Notes under the pieces: model-generated
Seen by the model: only the letters and a program-made list of their open reading frames with translations
What the model was told of the DNA's origin: nothing
Databases searched by the model: none
NCBI RefSeq assembly: GCF_903642285.1
Contig: NZ_CAHJWJ010000009.1
Coordinates: 1-64,000, forward strand
Source of the DNA: Sphingomonas bacterium
GTDB lineage: Bacteria; Pseudomonadota; Alphaproteobacteria; Sphingomonadales; Sphingomonadaceae
DNA: 64,000 nt
Reading direction: 5' to 3'
Part shown: piece by piece, positions 39,840-48,718 of the stretch
Position numbering within the stretch: the first letter of the stretch is position 1
How the letters are laid out: each line of letters opens with the position of its first letter
Program-made: the position numbers and the translations under genes

Positions 39840-40681
39840 TGGTTCTGTCCTCCATGCTTGCCTGGCGATACATCGGGATCGACGGGCCTGGAACCCGCAT
39901 CGCTCGATGGCTTGCCAGACCCCGTATCGTTGGTGCTTGCCATGTCTTTCTTCGCATAGCCTTCGCTGGGTGCGCTCGGCGCGCGCGTCGCCGACTTTGC
40001 CGAGTCCGCCTTCTGGACCGCATCCGCGGACAATGGCGTCGGCGCGCCCTTCGCCTCGGGCAATCCGCCCTTCTCGTCGCCTGGCAGGACGTAGCTCGCG
40101 CCCTCCCAGGGGCTCTGGAAATCGAAGGTACGGAAATCCTGGTCGAGCTGGACAGGCTCGTACACGACGCGCTTCTCCTGTTCGGAATAGCGCATCTCGA
40201 CATAGCCGGTCATCGGGAAGTCCTTGCGCAGCGGATGCCCGCGAAAACCGTAATCGGTCAGGATTCGCCGCAGATCGCGGTTTCCGGAAAAGAGTACGCC
40301 GTAAAGGTCGTAGACCTCGCGCTCCAGCCAGCCGGCGACCGGCCACAGATCGGTCACCGACGGCACCGGCCTGGTTTCGTCGGTCTGGACGTGGACGCGA
40401 ATACGGTGGTTTCGCGTGAGCGACAACAGACAATAGACGACCTCGAACCGCTCCTCGCCGCGATCGGGGTAATCGACGCCGGCGATCTCCATCAGCTGCT
40501 GATATTCCAGTCCCGGGGTATCGCGCAGGATCGTCAACGCGGGGACGATCGCGTCGCGGCGGACATGGAGCGCGATCTCGCCGACGCGCTCGACCGTGTC
40601 GACCAGATACACGCCGAGCGCGGCACGCGCCGCTTCGACCACGCCGTCGTTCGTCGTATAGGCGGGGGCCGGCGCTCTCAC
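39836..40681 (-). CDS. nuoC: NADH-quinone oxidoreductase subunit C with a long polar tail
   Basis: 281 residues; the 30 kDa-type domain ends around residue 200 with [20 protein letters not shown] and FQSPWEG. Beyond it is a tail of about 80 residues rich in Ala, Ser, Pro, Lys and Gly (for example [20 protein letters not shown]), longer than in most NuoC proteins and predicted to be disordered. ATG 40681 overlaps the nuoB TGA. Confidence 0.95.
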   Translation of the reverse strand: MRAPAPAYTTNDGVVEAARAALGVYLVDTVERVGEIALHVRRDAIVPALTILRDTPGLEYQQLMEIAGVDYPDRGEERFEVVYCLLSLTRNHRIRVHVQTDETRPVPSVTDLWPVAGWLEREVYDLYGVLFSGNRDLRRILTDYGFRGHPLRKDFPMTGYVEMRYSEQEKRVVYEPVQLDQDFRTFDFQSPWEGASYVLPGDEKGGLPEAKGAPTPLSADAVQKADSAKSATRAPSAPSEGYAKKDMASTNDTGSGKPSSDAGSRPVDPDVSPGKHGGQNQ

Positions 40682-41244
40682 CGTTCCACGCTCCCGCTGC
40701 GTCGGATCTTCCGCTGCAACTGCATGATGCCGTACAGCAAAGCCTCCGCGGTCGGGGGGCAGCCGGGGACGTAGATGTCGACCGGCACCACCCGGTCGCA
40801 GCCGCGGACCACGCTGTAGCTATAATGGTAATAGCCGCCGCCGTTCGCGCAACTCCCCATCGAGATGACGTATTTGGGCTCCGACATCTGATCGTAGACC
40901 TTGCGGAGCGCAGGTGCCATCTTGTTGCACAGCGTGCCGGCGACGATCATCACGTCCGACTGGCGCGGGGACGCGCGCGGCGCGGCGCCGAAGCGTTCGA
41001 GGTCGTAGCGCGGCATGTTGACGTGGATCATCTCGACCGCGCAGCATGCGAGCCCGAACGTCATCCACCAGAGCGAGCCGGTGCGCGCCCATTGGAACAG
41101 ATCCTCGGTCGAGGTGACCAGGAAACCCTTGTCGGTCAGTTCCCCGTTCAGGCCGTCGAAATACGCCGGATCGGGTTTTACGATCGATGCGCTTTCGGGA
41201 TTGTTGACCAATCCGATCGGCCCGGAATGTGCCTCTATTCCCAA
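40678..41244 (-). CDS. nuoB: NADH-quinone oxidoreductase subunit B (cluster N2)
   Basis: 188 residues from TTG 41244, chosen because the conserved part ([19 protein letters not shown]) begins a few codons later and no ATG or GTG fits. Ligands of 4Fe-4S cluster N2 are in [19 protein letters not shown] and [11 protein letters not shown]. It overlaps the end of nuoA by 10 bases. Confidence 0.95.
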   Translation of the reverse strand: MGIEAHSGPIGLVNNPESASIVKPDPAYFDGLNGELTDKGFLVTSTEDLFQWARTGSLWWMTFGLACCAVEMIHVNMPRYDLERFGAAPRASPRQSDVMIVAGTLCNKMAPALRKVYDQMSEPKYVISMGSCANGGGYYHYSYSVVRGCDRVVPVDIYVPGCPPTAEALLYGIMQLQRKIRRSGSVER

Positions 41245-41609
41245 TCGAGCGCTCCCTTCTTCCAGGCATAGGCAAGACCCAATGCCAGTTCGGCGATGAA
41301 GCCCATCATCGCGAACCATGCGACCCACCCGAGATGGAAGACGCTGACCGCCCAGGGATAGATGAACGCCGCCTCCAGATCGAACACGATGAAGAGGATA
41401 GCGACGAGGTAGAACCGCACGTCGAACTGGCTCCGCGGGTCCTCGAACGCGGGGAAGCCGCATTCATATTCGCTCAGCTTCTCCGCATCCGGCTTGTGCG
41501 TGCCCGTCAGACGCGAGACGAGCATCGGCAGGAACACGAACGTGCTCGACAAGGCGAGCGCCACCCCCAGGAAAAGGAGGATCGGCAGATAGTGCGACAG
41601 GTCGACCAA
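41235..41609 (-). CDS. nuoA: NADH-quinone oxidoreductase subunit A
   Basis: 124 residues, three membrane helices, with the conserved [20 protein letters not shown] loop and [12 protein letters not shown]. First gene of the operon; it begins with TTG at 41609 and has no strong ribosome binding site. The 129 bases up to the monophosphatase gene should hold the operon promoter, though I cannot point to clear -35/-10 boxes. Confidence 0.95.
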   Translation of the reverse strand: MVDLSHYLPILLFLGVALALSSTFVFLPMLVSRLTGTHKPDAEKLSEYECGFPAFEDPRSQFDVRFYLVAILFIVFDLEAAFIYPWAVSVFHLGWVAWFAMMGFIAELALGLAYAWKKGALDWE

Positions 41610-41738
41610 GAGGCTTCTCGCAAGTGCGAAGGGAACAGGGCTGCCTTAGGAGGATGGGCGAAGGGGAGCAAGGCGTGGCAGGCGTCAGAATCGCGCGTAG
41701 TTGACCTCGATTGGTGCCTTTGATCGGAAGGCGGACCT

Positions 41739-42551
41739 TTACCGCAAGGCCCCCGCCACCAGCTTGTGAAGCTTGGAATGGATGCCGTCGTTCGCGGCCA
41801 GGAATTCGTTGCGTTCCATCGCGCGGTCGCCGCCGCGGAAATCGGTGACGAAACCGCCCGCTTCCTTCACCAGCAACAGTCCGGCGGCGACATCCCATGG
41901 CTGGAGGCCCGATTCCCAATAGGCGTCGTATCGCCCTGCCGCGACCCAGGCGAGATCGAGCGCGGCGGAACCGAAACGACGGATGCCCGCGACCTGCGGC
42001 GCGACAGCGCCGAAGATCCGGCTCCACTGCACGAAATCGCCATGCCCCATGAACGGGATGCCCGTCGCGACGAGGCATTCGGACAGCTCACGCCGCGCGG
42101 ACACGCGCAACCTTTGGTCGGTATGCCACGCACCCCGGCCCTTCTCCGCCCAGAAACTCTCGTCGGTCAGCGGCTGGTAGACGAGCGCGGTCGTGATCTC
42201 GCGCTTACCGTTCGCCATTGGCTCCTCGACCGCGATCGAGATGGAGAAATGCGGGATGCCGTGGAGGAAGTTCGAGGTGCCGTCGAGCGGATCGACGATA
42301 AAGCGCGGCTTGTTCGGATCGCCCGCGACCTCGCCGCGCTCCTCCATCAGGAACCCCCAGTCGGGACGGGCGTGGCTCAGTTCCTCATATAGAGTCTGTT
42401 CGGCGCGCTGGTCCGCCATCGACACGAAATCCGCGGGGCCCTTGCGGCTGACCTGCAGCTGCTGGACCTCGTTGAAGTCGCGCCGCAACCGCGGTGCCGC
42501 CTTGCGCGCGGCGCGTTCGATGACGGTCATGAGGCCGGAATGGCTGGGCAT
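41739..42551 (-). CDS. Inositol-monophosphatase family protein (SuhB-like)
   Basis: 270 residues. Mg-dependent phosphatase of the IMPase/SuhB family: metal-binding MEERGE (about 70-75), DPLDGTSNFLHG (about 87-98) and the C-terminal WDVAAGLLLVKEAGG. May act on inositol phosphate or play the SuhB role in rRNA transcription; the sequence alone does not decide. Follows efp on the same strand after a hairpin-rich spacer. Confidence 0.9.
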   Translation of the reverse strand: MPSHSGLMTVIERAARKAAPRLRRDFNEVQQLQVSRKGPADFVSMADQRAEQTLYEELSHARPDWGFLMEERGEVAGDPNKPRFIVDPLDGTSNFLHGIPHFSISIAVEEPMANGKREITTALVYQPLTDESFWAEKGRGAWHTDQRLRVSARRELSECLVATGIPFMGHGDFVQWSRIFGAVAPQVAGIRRFGSAALDLAWVAAGRYDAYWESGLQPWDVAAGLLLVKEAGGFVTDFRGGDRAMERNEFLAANDGIHSKLHKLVAGALR

Positions 42552-42565
42552 TTGCTTCTTCTTCC

Positions 42566-42690
42566 CCCCTCCCTTTCAAGGGAGGGGCTGGGGGTGGGTC
42601 GCGCCGTCAGGCACCGCGGGCAAAGCCCGCGTCGTCGGCCAAGCGATGCTTGCCGGCCGGTCGGCCGATTGTGCGATTAGCTTCGCTATT
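42566..42690. repeat. Hairpin-rich repeat between efp and the SuhB-like gene
   Basis: Starts with a perfect 10-base stem with a 2-base loop (CCCCTCCCTT/AAGGGAGGGG, 42566-42587), followed by GGGTGGGT, a GCGGGC-aaa-GCCCGC hairpin, GCCGGCCGGTCGGCC and ATTAGCTTCGCTATT (42676-42690). The last part and the order of blocks resemble the element at 52739-52932, so this is probably a dispersed repeat family. Confidence 0.65.
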
Positions 42691-42694
42691 CGTC

Positions 42695-43258
42695 TCAATC
42701 AGCACGACGAACGTACGTCTGCTCGTACACATCGACGACAATCTTCGTGCCCGCACCGATATGCGGCGGCACCATCACGCGGACGCCGTTGTCGAGGATC
42801 GCGGGCTTGTAGCTGGACGAGGCCGTCTGCCCCTTTACCACCGCGTCCGCCTCGACGATCATCGCTTCGATCGTATCGGGGAGCTGCACCGATATGGGGC
42901 GCTCGTCGTACAGTTCCATGACGACATCCATGCCGTCCTGCAGGAACGCCGCGGCGTCGCCGAGAATGCCCGCATCCAGCGTGATCTGTTCGTAATTGAC
43001 CTTGTCCATGAAGGTCAGCGTATCGCCGTCGCGGAACAGATACTGGAAATCCACGGTATCGAGCCGGACGCGCTCCAGGCTCTCGGCCGAACGGAAGCGG
43101 ACATTGTTCTTGCGGCCGTCGATCAGGTTTTTCAGCTCGACCTGCATATACGCGCCGCCCTTGCCGGGCTGGGTATGCTGGATCTTCACGGCGCGCCAGA
43201 TGCCGCCTTCATATTCGATGATGTTGCCCGGACGGATTTCGACCGCGTTGATCTTCAT
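42695..43258 (-). CDS. efp: Translation elongation factor P
   Basis: 187 residues, the normal length. Rescues ribosomes stalled at polyproline. The modification loop reads TQPGKGGAY with Lys33 at the position modified in E. coli by beta-lysylation; the modification enzyme is not in this window. ATG 43258. Confidence 0.97.
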   Translation of the reverse strand: MKINAVEIRPGNIIEYEGGIWRAVKIQHTQPGKGGAYMQVELKNLIDGRKNNVRFRSAESLERVRLDTVDFQYLFRDGDTLTFMDKVNYEQITLDAGILGDAAAFLQDGMDVVMELYDERPISVQLPDTIEAMIVEADAVVKGQTASSSYKPAILDNGVRVMVPPHIGAGTKIVVDVYEQTYVRRAD

Positions 43259-43329
43259 GGGGATACCTGCTGGAAAGAACGACAAGGAAAGCCGGAGGGG
43301 GGAACCTCGCGGCAATCCGAGGCGGCGCA

Positions 43330-43926
43330 TTAGCCCGGCAGGTGCCCTGCCGCAAGCAAGGGGTAGGGATCGATGTCCTCGCCCTGCCACCAATGCTCCT
43401 CGGGCCGCATGCGCGTCAGCCCGAAATGAAGGTGGAAATTGCCAACCCCCGCATCGCCGGTATCGCCGACATAGCCGAGCGGATCGCCGGCCTTGACCGT
43501 CGATCCCTCACGGATATTCGCGGCATAGCCGGCCAGATGCGCGTAATAATAGGTCCAGCGACGATCCCGCGATCGGACGTACAATGTCGTGCCACCGCGT
43601 ACGCTGTGGAACAGCTTCTCCACCGTGCCGGCCGCAGCGGCGACGACCATCGTCCGCGCAGGTGCCGGGATATCGGTCCCGTGGTGCACCCGCGTGCCAC
43701 CTTCGCGCGGATCGCCCCAGTCGTCGCGCAGGTCGCCACGCGCAATCCCGGCGACCGGGACGATCAGCGCATCCCCTCCGCGTGACGGTGCGGCTACGAC
43801 GCGGGGCTCGACCGCGCGGATGCTGTCGCGGATCCGCACCGCGCTTAGGCCGAACGACGTCATCGACAGGAACGCCGCCACCGCGACCGCGATTACGCCG
43901 AGGACCCACCAGCCGACGCGGCTCAT
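43330..43926 (-). CDS. M23 family (LytM-type) peptidase
   Basis: 198 residues with an N-terminal membrane anchor ([17 protein letters not shown]). The LytM zinc site is complete: HHGTDIPA (H-x3-D), and HLHFGLTR (HxH). Such enzymes cut peptidoglycan peptide cross-links in the periplasm or regulate amidases. Preceded on the same strand by an L,D-transpeptidase, with four bases between them, so a small cell-wall operon. Confidence 0.92.
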   Translation of the reverse strand: MSRVGWWVLGVIAVAVAAFLSMTSFGLSAVRIRDSIRAVEPRVVAAPSRGGDALIVPVAGIARGDLRDDWGDPREGGTRVHHGTDIPAPARTMVVAAAAGTVEKLFHSVRGGTTLYVRSRDRRWTYYYAHLAGYAANIREGSTVKAGDPLGYVGDTGDAGVGNFHLHFGLTRMRPEEHWWQGEDIDPYPLLAAGHLPG

Positions 43927-43930
43927 TCGC

Positions 43931-44968
43931 CTATTCCTGGAAGATCGCCGGCGTCCCGGGGCGGATCATCATCGCCAGCCGCGCCGCGTTCCAGTTCGCC
44001 AGACGAACGCAGCCATGGCTTTCGGTCCGTCCGATCAGCGAAGGCTCCGGGGTGCCGTGGATGCCGTAATGTTCCTTCGACAAATCCAGCCAGACGACAC
44101 CGACCGGACCGTTCGGTCCCGCCGGCAGCATCGCCTTCTTCTCGCCCTTCTTGGCATCCCAGAACAGGGCCGGGTTGAAGTGGAATTTGGGATTATAGTC
44201 CGCGCCGTAGATCTTCCACGTTCCGAGCGGCAGCGGGTCGTGCGTGCTCCCCGTCGTCACCTGGAACTGCGCGACCAGCTTGCCGTTCGCGTCATAGGCG
44301 CGCAATACCTTGTCCGATTTGCTGACCACGACCTTGGCCGCCACCGGCTGCGTCGAATCGACGTTCAGCATCGCCAGCGTCGCGCGCCATTCGGGCTTCA
44401 GCTTCGGATCGTAATCCTGCCGATCCGGCAGCGCATCGGGGAACACGACCTTCGTCCCGACGGTCAGCTTCGTGTCGGCACTGTTGAGCGCCACCAGCGT
44501 TTCGGGCGTCGTGTGGAACCCCTCGGCCAGCTTCTCCATCGGCGTGCGGTAGTTGAGCGCGGGCAGCTTGGCCTGCGCATCCTCGCCATGCGGGATTTCG
44601 GGGGTATACTGATAGTCCAGCATCTCCTTCGTCAGCGCGATCTCGACCGTCGGCCGCCAATGGCGATAGGGGAACAGCGCCTTCAGCGTCGCCGCGTCGG
44701 GGTCGCCCGTCACGGGCAGCCCCTGACTTTCCTGAAATCCCTTGATCGCCGCCGTGAACGACATGCCGCGATGGCCGTCGAGGACACCCGGCGAAAACCC
44801 GAGATGGTCCAGGATCACCTGCACGTGCAGCACGTCCATATCGAGCTTCGCCGCGGAGGCGGCGGCCGGTGTCGGGGTGGCGACGGATGCAGGGGTCGCA
44901 GCGGGCGTCTGCGCCATGACGGATGCAGCCGCACCCAAAACGGATGCGACGATAATCGATTTTACCAT
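43931..44968 (-). CDS. L,D-transpeptidase (YkuD family)
   Basis: 345 residues from ATG 44968, with a GGGGAG ribosome binding site. Signal peptide (MVKSIIVASVLGAAASVMAQ), Ala/Thr/Pro linker, a peptidoglycan-binding domain (LDMDVLHVQVILDHLGFSPG to ALFPY), a LysM-like middle, and the YkuD domain ending GIHGTPEPSLIG and SHGCVRLANWNA with the catalytic Cys. Forms 3-3 cross-links or attaches proteins to peptidoglycan in the periplasm. Confidence 0.93.
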   Translation of the reverse strand: MVKSIIVASVLGAAASVMAQTPAATPASVATPTPAAASAAKLDMDVLHVQVILDHLGFSPGVLDGHRGMSFTAAIKGFQESQGLPVTGDPDAATLKALFPYRHWRPTVEIALTKEMLDYQYTPEIPHGEDAQAKLPALNYRTPMEKLAEGFHTTPETLVALNSADTKLTVGTKVVFPDALPDRQDYDPKLKPEWRATLAMLNVDSTQPVAAKVVVSKSDKVLRAYDANGKLVAQFQVTTGSTHDPLPLGTWKIYGADYNPKFHFNPALFWDAKKGEKKAMLPAGPNGPVGVVWLDLSKEHYGIHGTPEPSLIGRTESHGCVRLANWNAARLAMMIRPGTPAIFQE

Positions 44969-45030
44969 GACCTGCTCCCCGGAACTCATACGCTCCGCCA
45001 TCCAACACATAAAACATGGATAAGGTCCGG

Positions 45031-45708
45031 TCAGCCGAGCAAGGCCGTAAACGCGTCGATCGCCGCCCCTTCGTCGCCGCCCCAGACCGCGTTCGACACC
45101 GCGATGAAATCGGTGCCCGCGTCGATGAGCGTCCCCGCATTGGCAGGCGTGATCCCGCCGATGGCGACCGAAGGGATTTCGAAGATCGTCGCCCACCAGG
45201 ACAGGATCGACGGGTCCGGCCGGTGTTTCGTCACCTTCGTTTCGGTGGGATAGAAGGCACCGAACGCGACATAGTCCGCGCCATTCTCCCCCGCCTCCAT
45301 CGCCAGGTGGCGGCTGTCGTGGCACGTCACCCCGATCTGCGCCGTCGCGCCCAGTTCCGCGCGCGCCTCCCGGGGGTCGCCGTCGCCCTGCCCCAGATGT
45401 ACCCCGTCCGCACCCAGCCGTTTCGCGAGCGCCACGCTGTCGTTGACGATGAAGGCGACATCGGCGTCGGCGCAAATCCGTTGCAGCGGTTCGGCAAGCC
45501 GCGCTGCCTCGTGCTGATCGACATCCTTCACCCGGAACTGGAACGCCGCGACCGGCCCGGCACCGAGCGCACGCGCCAGCCGGTCGGGAAATGTACCGCC
45601 AACCGCGAGCGGCGAGACGAGATAGAGCTGGCACGGCGGCCGCCGCAGATCCCGGACGAAGGCCGCCGCGAAATCGGGGTCGAGCGGGCCGAGCGGGTCT
45701 TCAGTCAT
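45031..45708 (-). CDS. thiE: Thiamine phosphate synthase-like protein
   Basis: Couples the pyrimidine and thiazole halves of thiamine. 225 residues, TIM barrel with QFRVKD (usually QLRxK), FIVNDSVALAKRLGADGVHLGQGD, VTCHDSRHLAMEAGENGADY and IPSVAIGGITPANA. The first ~25 residues are a non-standard extension. No TPP riboswitch is visible upstream because the gene is coupled to the preceding membrane-protein gene (8-base overlap). Confidence 0.9.
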   Translation of the reverse strand: MTEDPLGPLDPDFAAAFVRDLRRPPCQLYLVSPLAVGGTFPDRLARALGAGPVAAFQFRVKDVDQHEAARLAEPLQRICADADVAFIVNDSVALAKRLGADGVHLGQGDGDPREARAELGATAQIGVTCHDSRHLAMEAGENGADYVAFGAFYPTETKVTKHRPDPSILSWWATIFEIPSVAIGGITPANAGTLIDAGTDFIAVSNAVWGGDEGAAIDAFTALLG

Positions 45709-46177
45709 CGGCCGCGCCTAGCCGCTCCATCGCCGCGACGAAAGCCGTGCGATCGTCGAGGCGATGCGCGACCGCATCGATCGACCGTCGCCCGACCCGT
45801 TGCGGCACGGCGAGTTCGACGACGATGTTGGGATAGGCGATCAACGCGAGATTGAGCGTCGCACGGCGTTTCACGAACGCGGCGTCCCATTGGCCGCGCA
45901 ACCCGGCGATGTCGCTCACGGGTATCGCGACCCTCTTTAGCGTCCCGGCGCGCATTACCAGCATCCCGGCATCCAGCGTCACCGGCAAGCGCCGGAACGA
46001 ACGGATACCCGCGACCAGCCAGACGATCGATGCGAGGGTCGCGATCGATAGGACGATCGCGACCGCGGGTTTCCACATCGCGAGCAGCGCGTGGACGACG
46101 ACGAACTCTATCGACGCCAGTCCGACCAGCACCCACATCATCGGCGCGACCGAGCGATGATAGGCGAAGTCCTGCAT
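45701..46177 (-). CDS. Membrane protein of unknown function (PH-like soluble domain possible)
   Basis: 158 residues with two membrane helices (about 12-33 and 36-57), then a beta-rich soluble part (VTLDAGMLVMRAGTLKRVAI, IAYPNIVVELAVPQRV) that resembles bacterial PH-like domains. Family not firmly recognised. It overlaps the thiE start. Confidence 0.6.
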   Translation of the reverse strand: MQDFAYHRSVAPMMWVLVGLASIEFVVVHALLAMWKPAVAIVLSIATLASIVWLVAGIRSFRRLPVTLDAGMLVMRAGTLKRVAIPVSDIAGLRGQWDAAFVKRRATLNLALIAYPNIVVELAVPQRVGRRSIDAVAHRLDDRTAFVAAMERLGAADD

Positions 46178-46215
46178 TCAGGGAGCGCCGAGTCCGGCGA
46201 GCGGCCGATCCGGCG

Positions 46216-46548
46216 TCACGACCTAAGCGCCCGTTCACGCAGCGCGAGGAAGATCGGCAGTCCGCTCGATCCGCCCACCAGAAGCGTCGCCGCGATCGCC
46301 ACCCATGCATGCCCCACCCTATCGCGCTTCGCCTGTACGATAACGAACAGGATCACGACGACTGCCGAGACGATGACATCAAAGGCGAAAAAACTGCTGA
46401 TCCGATTGACGAACAGATCGCCTAAGAAGCGACCGACATCCAGCCCGTTCGCCGCGACCCAAGACACGAACGGAACGAGCGGAAGCACGGTGCCGGCCAC
46501 CGCAAAGGCAATGTAGGCCGTCAGCAGCTTGCCGCGCCGCAATCTCAT
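46216..46548 (-). CDS. DUF2834-like membrane protein
   Basis: 110 residues with three membrane helices. The pattern AYIAFAVAGTVLPLVPFVSW, then FFAFDVIVSAVVVILFVIVQ, ending SSGLPIFLALRE, matches DUF2834. ATG 46548 overlaps the aldolase stop (ATGA). Function unknown. Confidence 0.75.
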   Translation of the reverse strand: MRLRRGKLLTAYIAFAVAGTVLPLVPFVSWVAANGLDVGRFLGDLFVNRISSFFAFDVIVSAVVVILFVIVQAKRDRVGHAWVAIAATLLVGGSSGLPIFLALRERALRS

Positions 46549-47453
46549 TCCTCGCCCAGATAGATGCGGATGATGCGATCCAGCATCGCCAGCGCCTCGT
46601 CGCGCGGGCGCTGGAAGGTGTTGCGGCCGATGATCGAGCCGTGACCGCCGCCGTCGCGGATGTCGCGCGCATCCTGGAACACCGAATCCTCGCCCTTCGA
46701 CGCGCCACCCGAAAAGACGTTGATCCGCCGCCCGGCAAAGCTCGCCTGAACCATATGCGCCACCCGCTTCGACTGGGTCGACCAATCGCCCTTGGCGTAG
46801 ATCGGCTTGGCTTCCTTTTGCTCGATATGATCGGTCGGCAACTTGGTCTTGATGATGTGCGCACCGAGCAACGCCGCCATATGCGCGGCATAGGCCCCGA
46901 CGTCGAGCGCGAGTTCGCCGTCCTTCGTCAGATCGCCGCCGCGCGGGTAGCTCCAGATCACGGTCGCGATGCCGGCCGCCTTCGCTTCTTCGGACAGCGC
47001 GCGGATTTCCTCCATCATGTCGAAGATCTTGTCCGACCCCGGATACAGCGTGAAGCCGATCGCCGCGCAGCCCAGCCGAACCGCATCCGCCACGCTGCCC
47101 GTGATCGCCTGATCGATCGAGGTCGCCCAGCTGTTCGAGCTGTTGACCTTCAGAATCGTCGGCATCTGCGCGCCGAACGTGTCGGCACCCGCCTCGATCA
47201 TGCCGAGCGGCGCGGCGAAGGCGGACAGCCCGGCGTCGATCGCCAATTGCCAATGGTAATGCGGATCATATCCGGCCGGGTTGATCGCGAAGCTGCGCGC
47301 GGGGCCATGCTCGAAACCCTGGTCGACCGGCAGGATCAGAAGCTTGCCGGTACCGCCCAATCGCCCCTGCATCAGGATCCGCGCGAGATTGGCCTTCACG
47401 GCAGGGCTGGTGGATTCGAATTTGTCGAGGATCGTCTTAACGGCGGGGGTCAT
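46545..47453 (-). CDS. Class I fructose-bisphosphate aldolase (DhnA/FbaB type)
   Basis: 302 residues. Schiff-base aldolase of the archaeal/DhnA class: LILPVDQGFEHGP, GADTFGAQMPTILKVNSSNS, WSYPRGG, HIIKTKLP (with the likely Schiff-base Lys) and VFSGGASKGED. Cleaves fructose 1,6-bisphosphate in glycolysis or forms it in gluconeogenesis. Near pgk and gap but separated from them by the TlpA-like gene and the toxin-antitoxin pair. Confidence 0.93.
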   Translation of the reverse strand: MTPAVKTILDKFESTSPAVKANLARILMQGRLGGTGKLLILPVDQGFEHGPARSFAINPAGYDPHYHWQLAIDAGLSAFAAPLGMIEAGADTFGAQMPTILKVNSSNSWATSIDQAITGSVADAVRLGCAAIGFTLYPGSDKIFDMMEEIRALSEEAKAAGIATVIWSYPRGGDLTKDGELALDVGAYAAHMAALLGAHIIKTKLPTDHIEQKEAKPIYAKGDWSTQSKRVAHMVQASFAGRRINVFSGGASKGEDSVFQDARDIRDGGGHGSIIGRNTFQRPRDEALAMLDRIIRIYLGEE

Positions 47454-47471
47454 CAGGTATCTCCTTGCGAT

Positions 47472-47798
47472 CTATAGAGAGAGCCAGCGCCGAAGCGCCT
47501 GGTCCACGGAAAACATCACCTCGTCGGGAACGTGGCCGATCAGTCCACCGATCCGTTCGCGCCTGATTGCCTGAACAAGGTCGATCTCGACCTCGCTATC
47601 CTTGAGCAGACCGTTGTCCCCGGTCGGTGAAAGCGAAATGCGGTACAGATGATCGCCCGACGTCGCGCCGGTAATCGGACATACGGTGATCCCCGGGTGA
47701 TAGGCATTGAACTCGTCGGCCTGTACGATCAGGCTCGGCCTGGGCTTGGTCGAGAAATCGCCACGGCCAAGCGCGGCGACGATATCGCCGCGTTTCAC
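47472..47798 (-). CDS. MazF/PemK family toxin
   Basis: 108 residues. Starts MKRGDIVAALGRGDFSTKPR, the typical RGD/E-KPRPxLVVQ start of MazF-type mRNA endoribonucleases, with CPITGATSGD, SEVEIDLVQAIRRERI and GHVPDEVMFSVDQALRRWL in the expected order. The start overlaps the antitoxin stop (ATGA). Possibly an active growth-regulating RNase; cleavage site unknown. Confidence 0.88.
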   Translation of the reverse strand: MKRGDIVAALGRGDFSTKPRPSLIVQADEFNAYHPGITVCPITGATSGDHLYRISLSPTGDNGLLKDSEVEIDLVQAIRRERIGGLIGHVPDEVMFSVDQALRRWLSL

Positions 47799-48061
47799 GA
47801 CCGATGCGGATCGGTGCCGGTCAGATCATTCAAATCGTCATCGGCCGCCGCCAATATCTCCCATGCCCGGTCTTCGTCGGTCCACCCCCGCGCTGCCGCG
47901 CGCAAGGACTGTCGCCGCGCTTCCGCCAGATATGCCTCGTCATGGCGTTCGACATAGCGCCGTACCGCCTCGCGGGCGATATCGCTCTTGCTGCGACCCT
48001 GCGACCGCGCGACCGCGGCGAGACGCTGTTCCAATTCACTATCGATCCTGACGCCCAGCAT
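47795..48061 (-). CDS. Ribbon-helix-helix antitoxin of the MazF/PemK-type pair
   Basis: 88 residues from ATG 48061. N-terminal RHH: MLGVRIDSELEQRLAAVA then GRSKSDIAREAVRRYVE, the DNA-binding part; the acidic C-terminus (AAADDDLNDLTGTD) should wrap and inhibit the toxin. Precedes the toxin in the usual order and with a 4-base overlap. Likely autorepressor with an inverted repeat upstream. Confidence 0.82.
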   Translation of the reverse strand: MLGVRIDSELEQRLAAVARSQGRSKSDIAREAVRRYVERHDEAYLAEARRQSLRAAARGWTDEDRAWEILAAADDDLNDLTGTDPHRS

Positions 48062-48082
48062 CGCGGGATGCTCCTGTTCAAC

Positions 48083-48093
48083 ATGTAAAACAT
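48083..48093. promoter_or_regulatory. Possible antitoxin operator (ATGT-aaa-ACAT)
   Basis: A short inverted repeat 22 bases before the antitoxin start in the divergent region shared with the TlpA-like gene. Such repeats are usual operators of RHH antitoxins, but a four-base arm is weak evidence. Confidence 0.3.
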
Positions 48094-48202
48094 AAGGCCG
48101 TCTTTCGCTTGGCGCAACCGTGGATGCCTCGTCGAAACGGGAAAGGACGGATTGACGAACGGCCGCAAATCCTATTCGCTGTGCTGGAACAGGGAGCAAA
48201 TG

Positions 48203-48718
48203 ATGAAGCGGCGAACGATCTCGACATTGATGTTCGCGGTGGCGGCGAGCCTGTCGGTGGGTGCCGCGGCGAAGGATCCCAAGATCGGTGCGCCCGCGCC
48301 CAGGTTCGAGCTGACGCTGATCGACGGCACGAAAGTCTCGTCCGACGAATTGCGCGGGCAGGTCGTCGTACTGAATTTCTGGGCGACCTGGTGCGGGCCG
48401 TGCAAGCGTGAGTTGCCTTTGCTCGACGCCTATTACCGTATCCAGAAGCCCCATGGCCTTCGCGTGTTCGCCGTGGCGACCGAAGACTCGCTACCGATGT
48501 ACCAGCTCAAGCCGCTCTTCGCCGCGCTGGCGATCCCCTCGGCACGGCGGATGAAGGGGCCCTATGGGGACATGCATGCGGTCCCGACGAACTTCGTGAT
48601 CGACCGCGCGGGCGTGGTGCGTTACGCGAAGGCGGGCGCGTTCGATCTGGACGCGATGAACACGCTGCTCGTACCGCTGCTCCGGGAACCCGTCCCGGCC
48701 CCCGCCCCCGTCACCTAG
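48203..48718 (+). CDS. TlpA/ResA-like periplasmic thiol-disulfide oxidoreductase
   Basis: 171 residues from ATG 48203 (an ATG directly before it, 48200, is possible; AGGGAG is at 48191-48196). A signal peptide ends AAA near residue 23; the thioredoxin-like domain has [12 protein letters not shown] with Cys64/Cys67 and a cis-Pro segment AVPTNFVID. The family reduces disulfides in the periplasm, for instance in cytochrome c maturation. Its stop TAG overlaps the convergent pgk stop by three bases (CTAG). Confidence 0.9.
   Translation: MKRRTISTLMFAVAASLSVGAAAKDPKIGAPAPRFELTLIDGTKVSSDELRGQVVVLNFWATWCGPCKRELPLLDAYYRIQKPHGLRVFAVATEDSLPMYQLKPLFAALAIPSARRMKGPYGDMHAVPTNFVIDRAGVVRYAKAGAFDLDAMNTLLVPLLREPVPAPAPVT

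Noticed and set aside
38604-40433. A possible NuoCD fusion (609-codon frame)
   Set aside because: The N-terminal part is nuoC in another frame. NuoC has its own complete frame ending in a GTGA overlap with nuoD, so the genes are separate.
44969-45030. A thiamine (TPP) riboswitch near thiE
   Set aside because: This short gap lies downstream of thiE, and thiE overlaps the gene before it, leaving no leader; no TPP-box sequence was seen.
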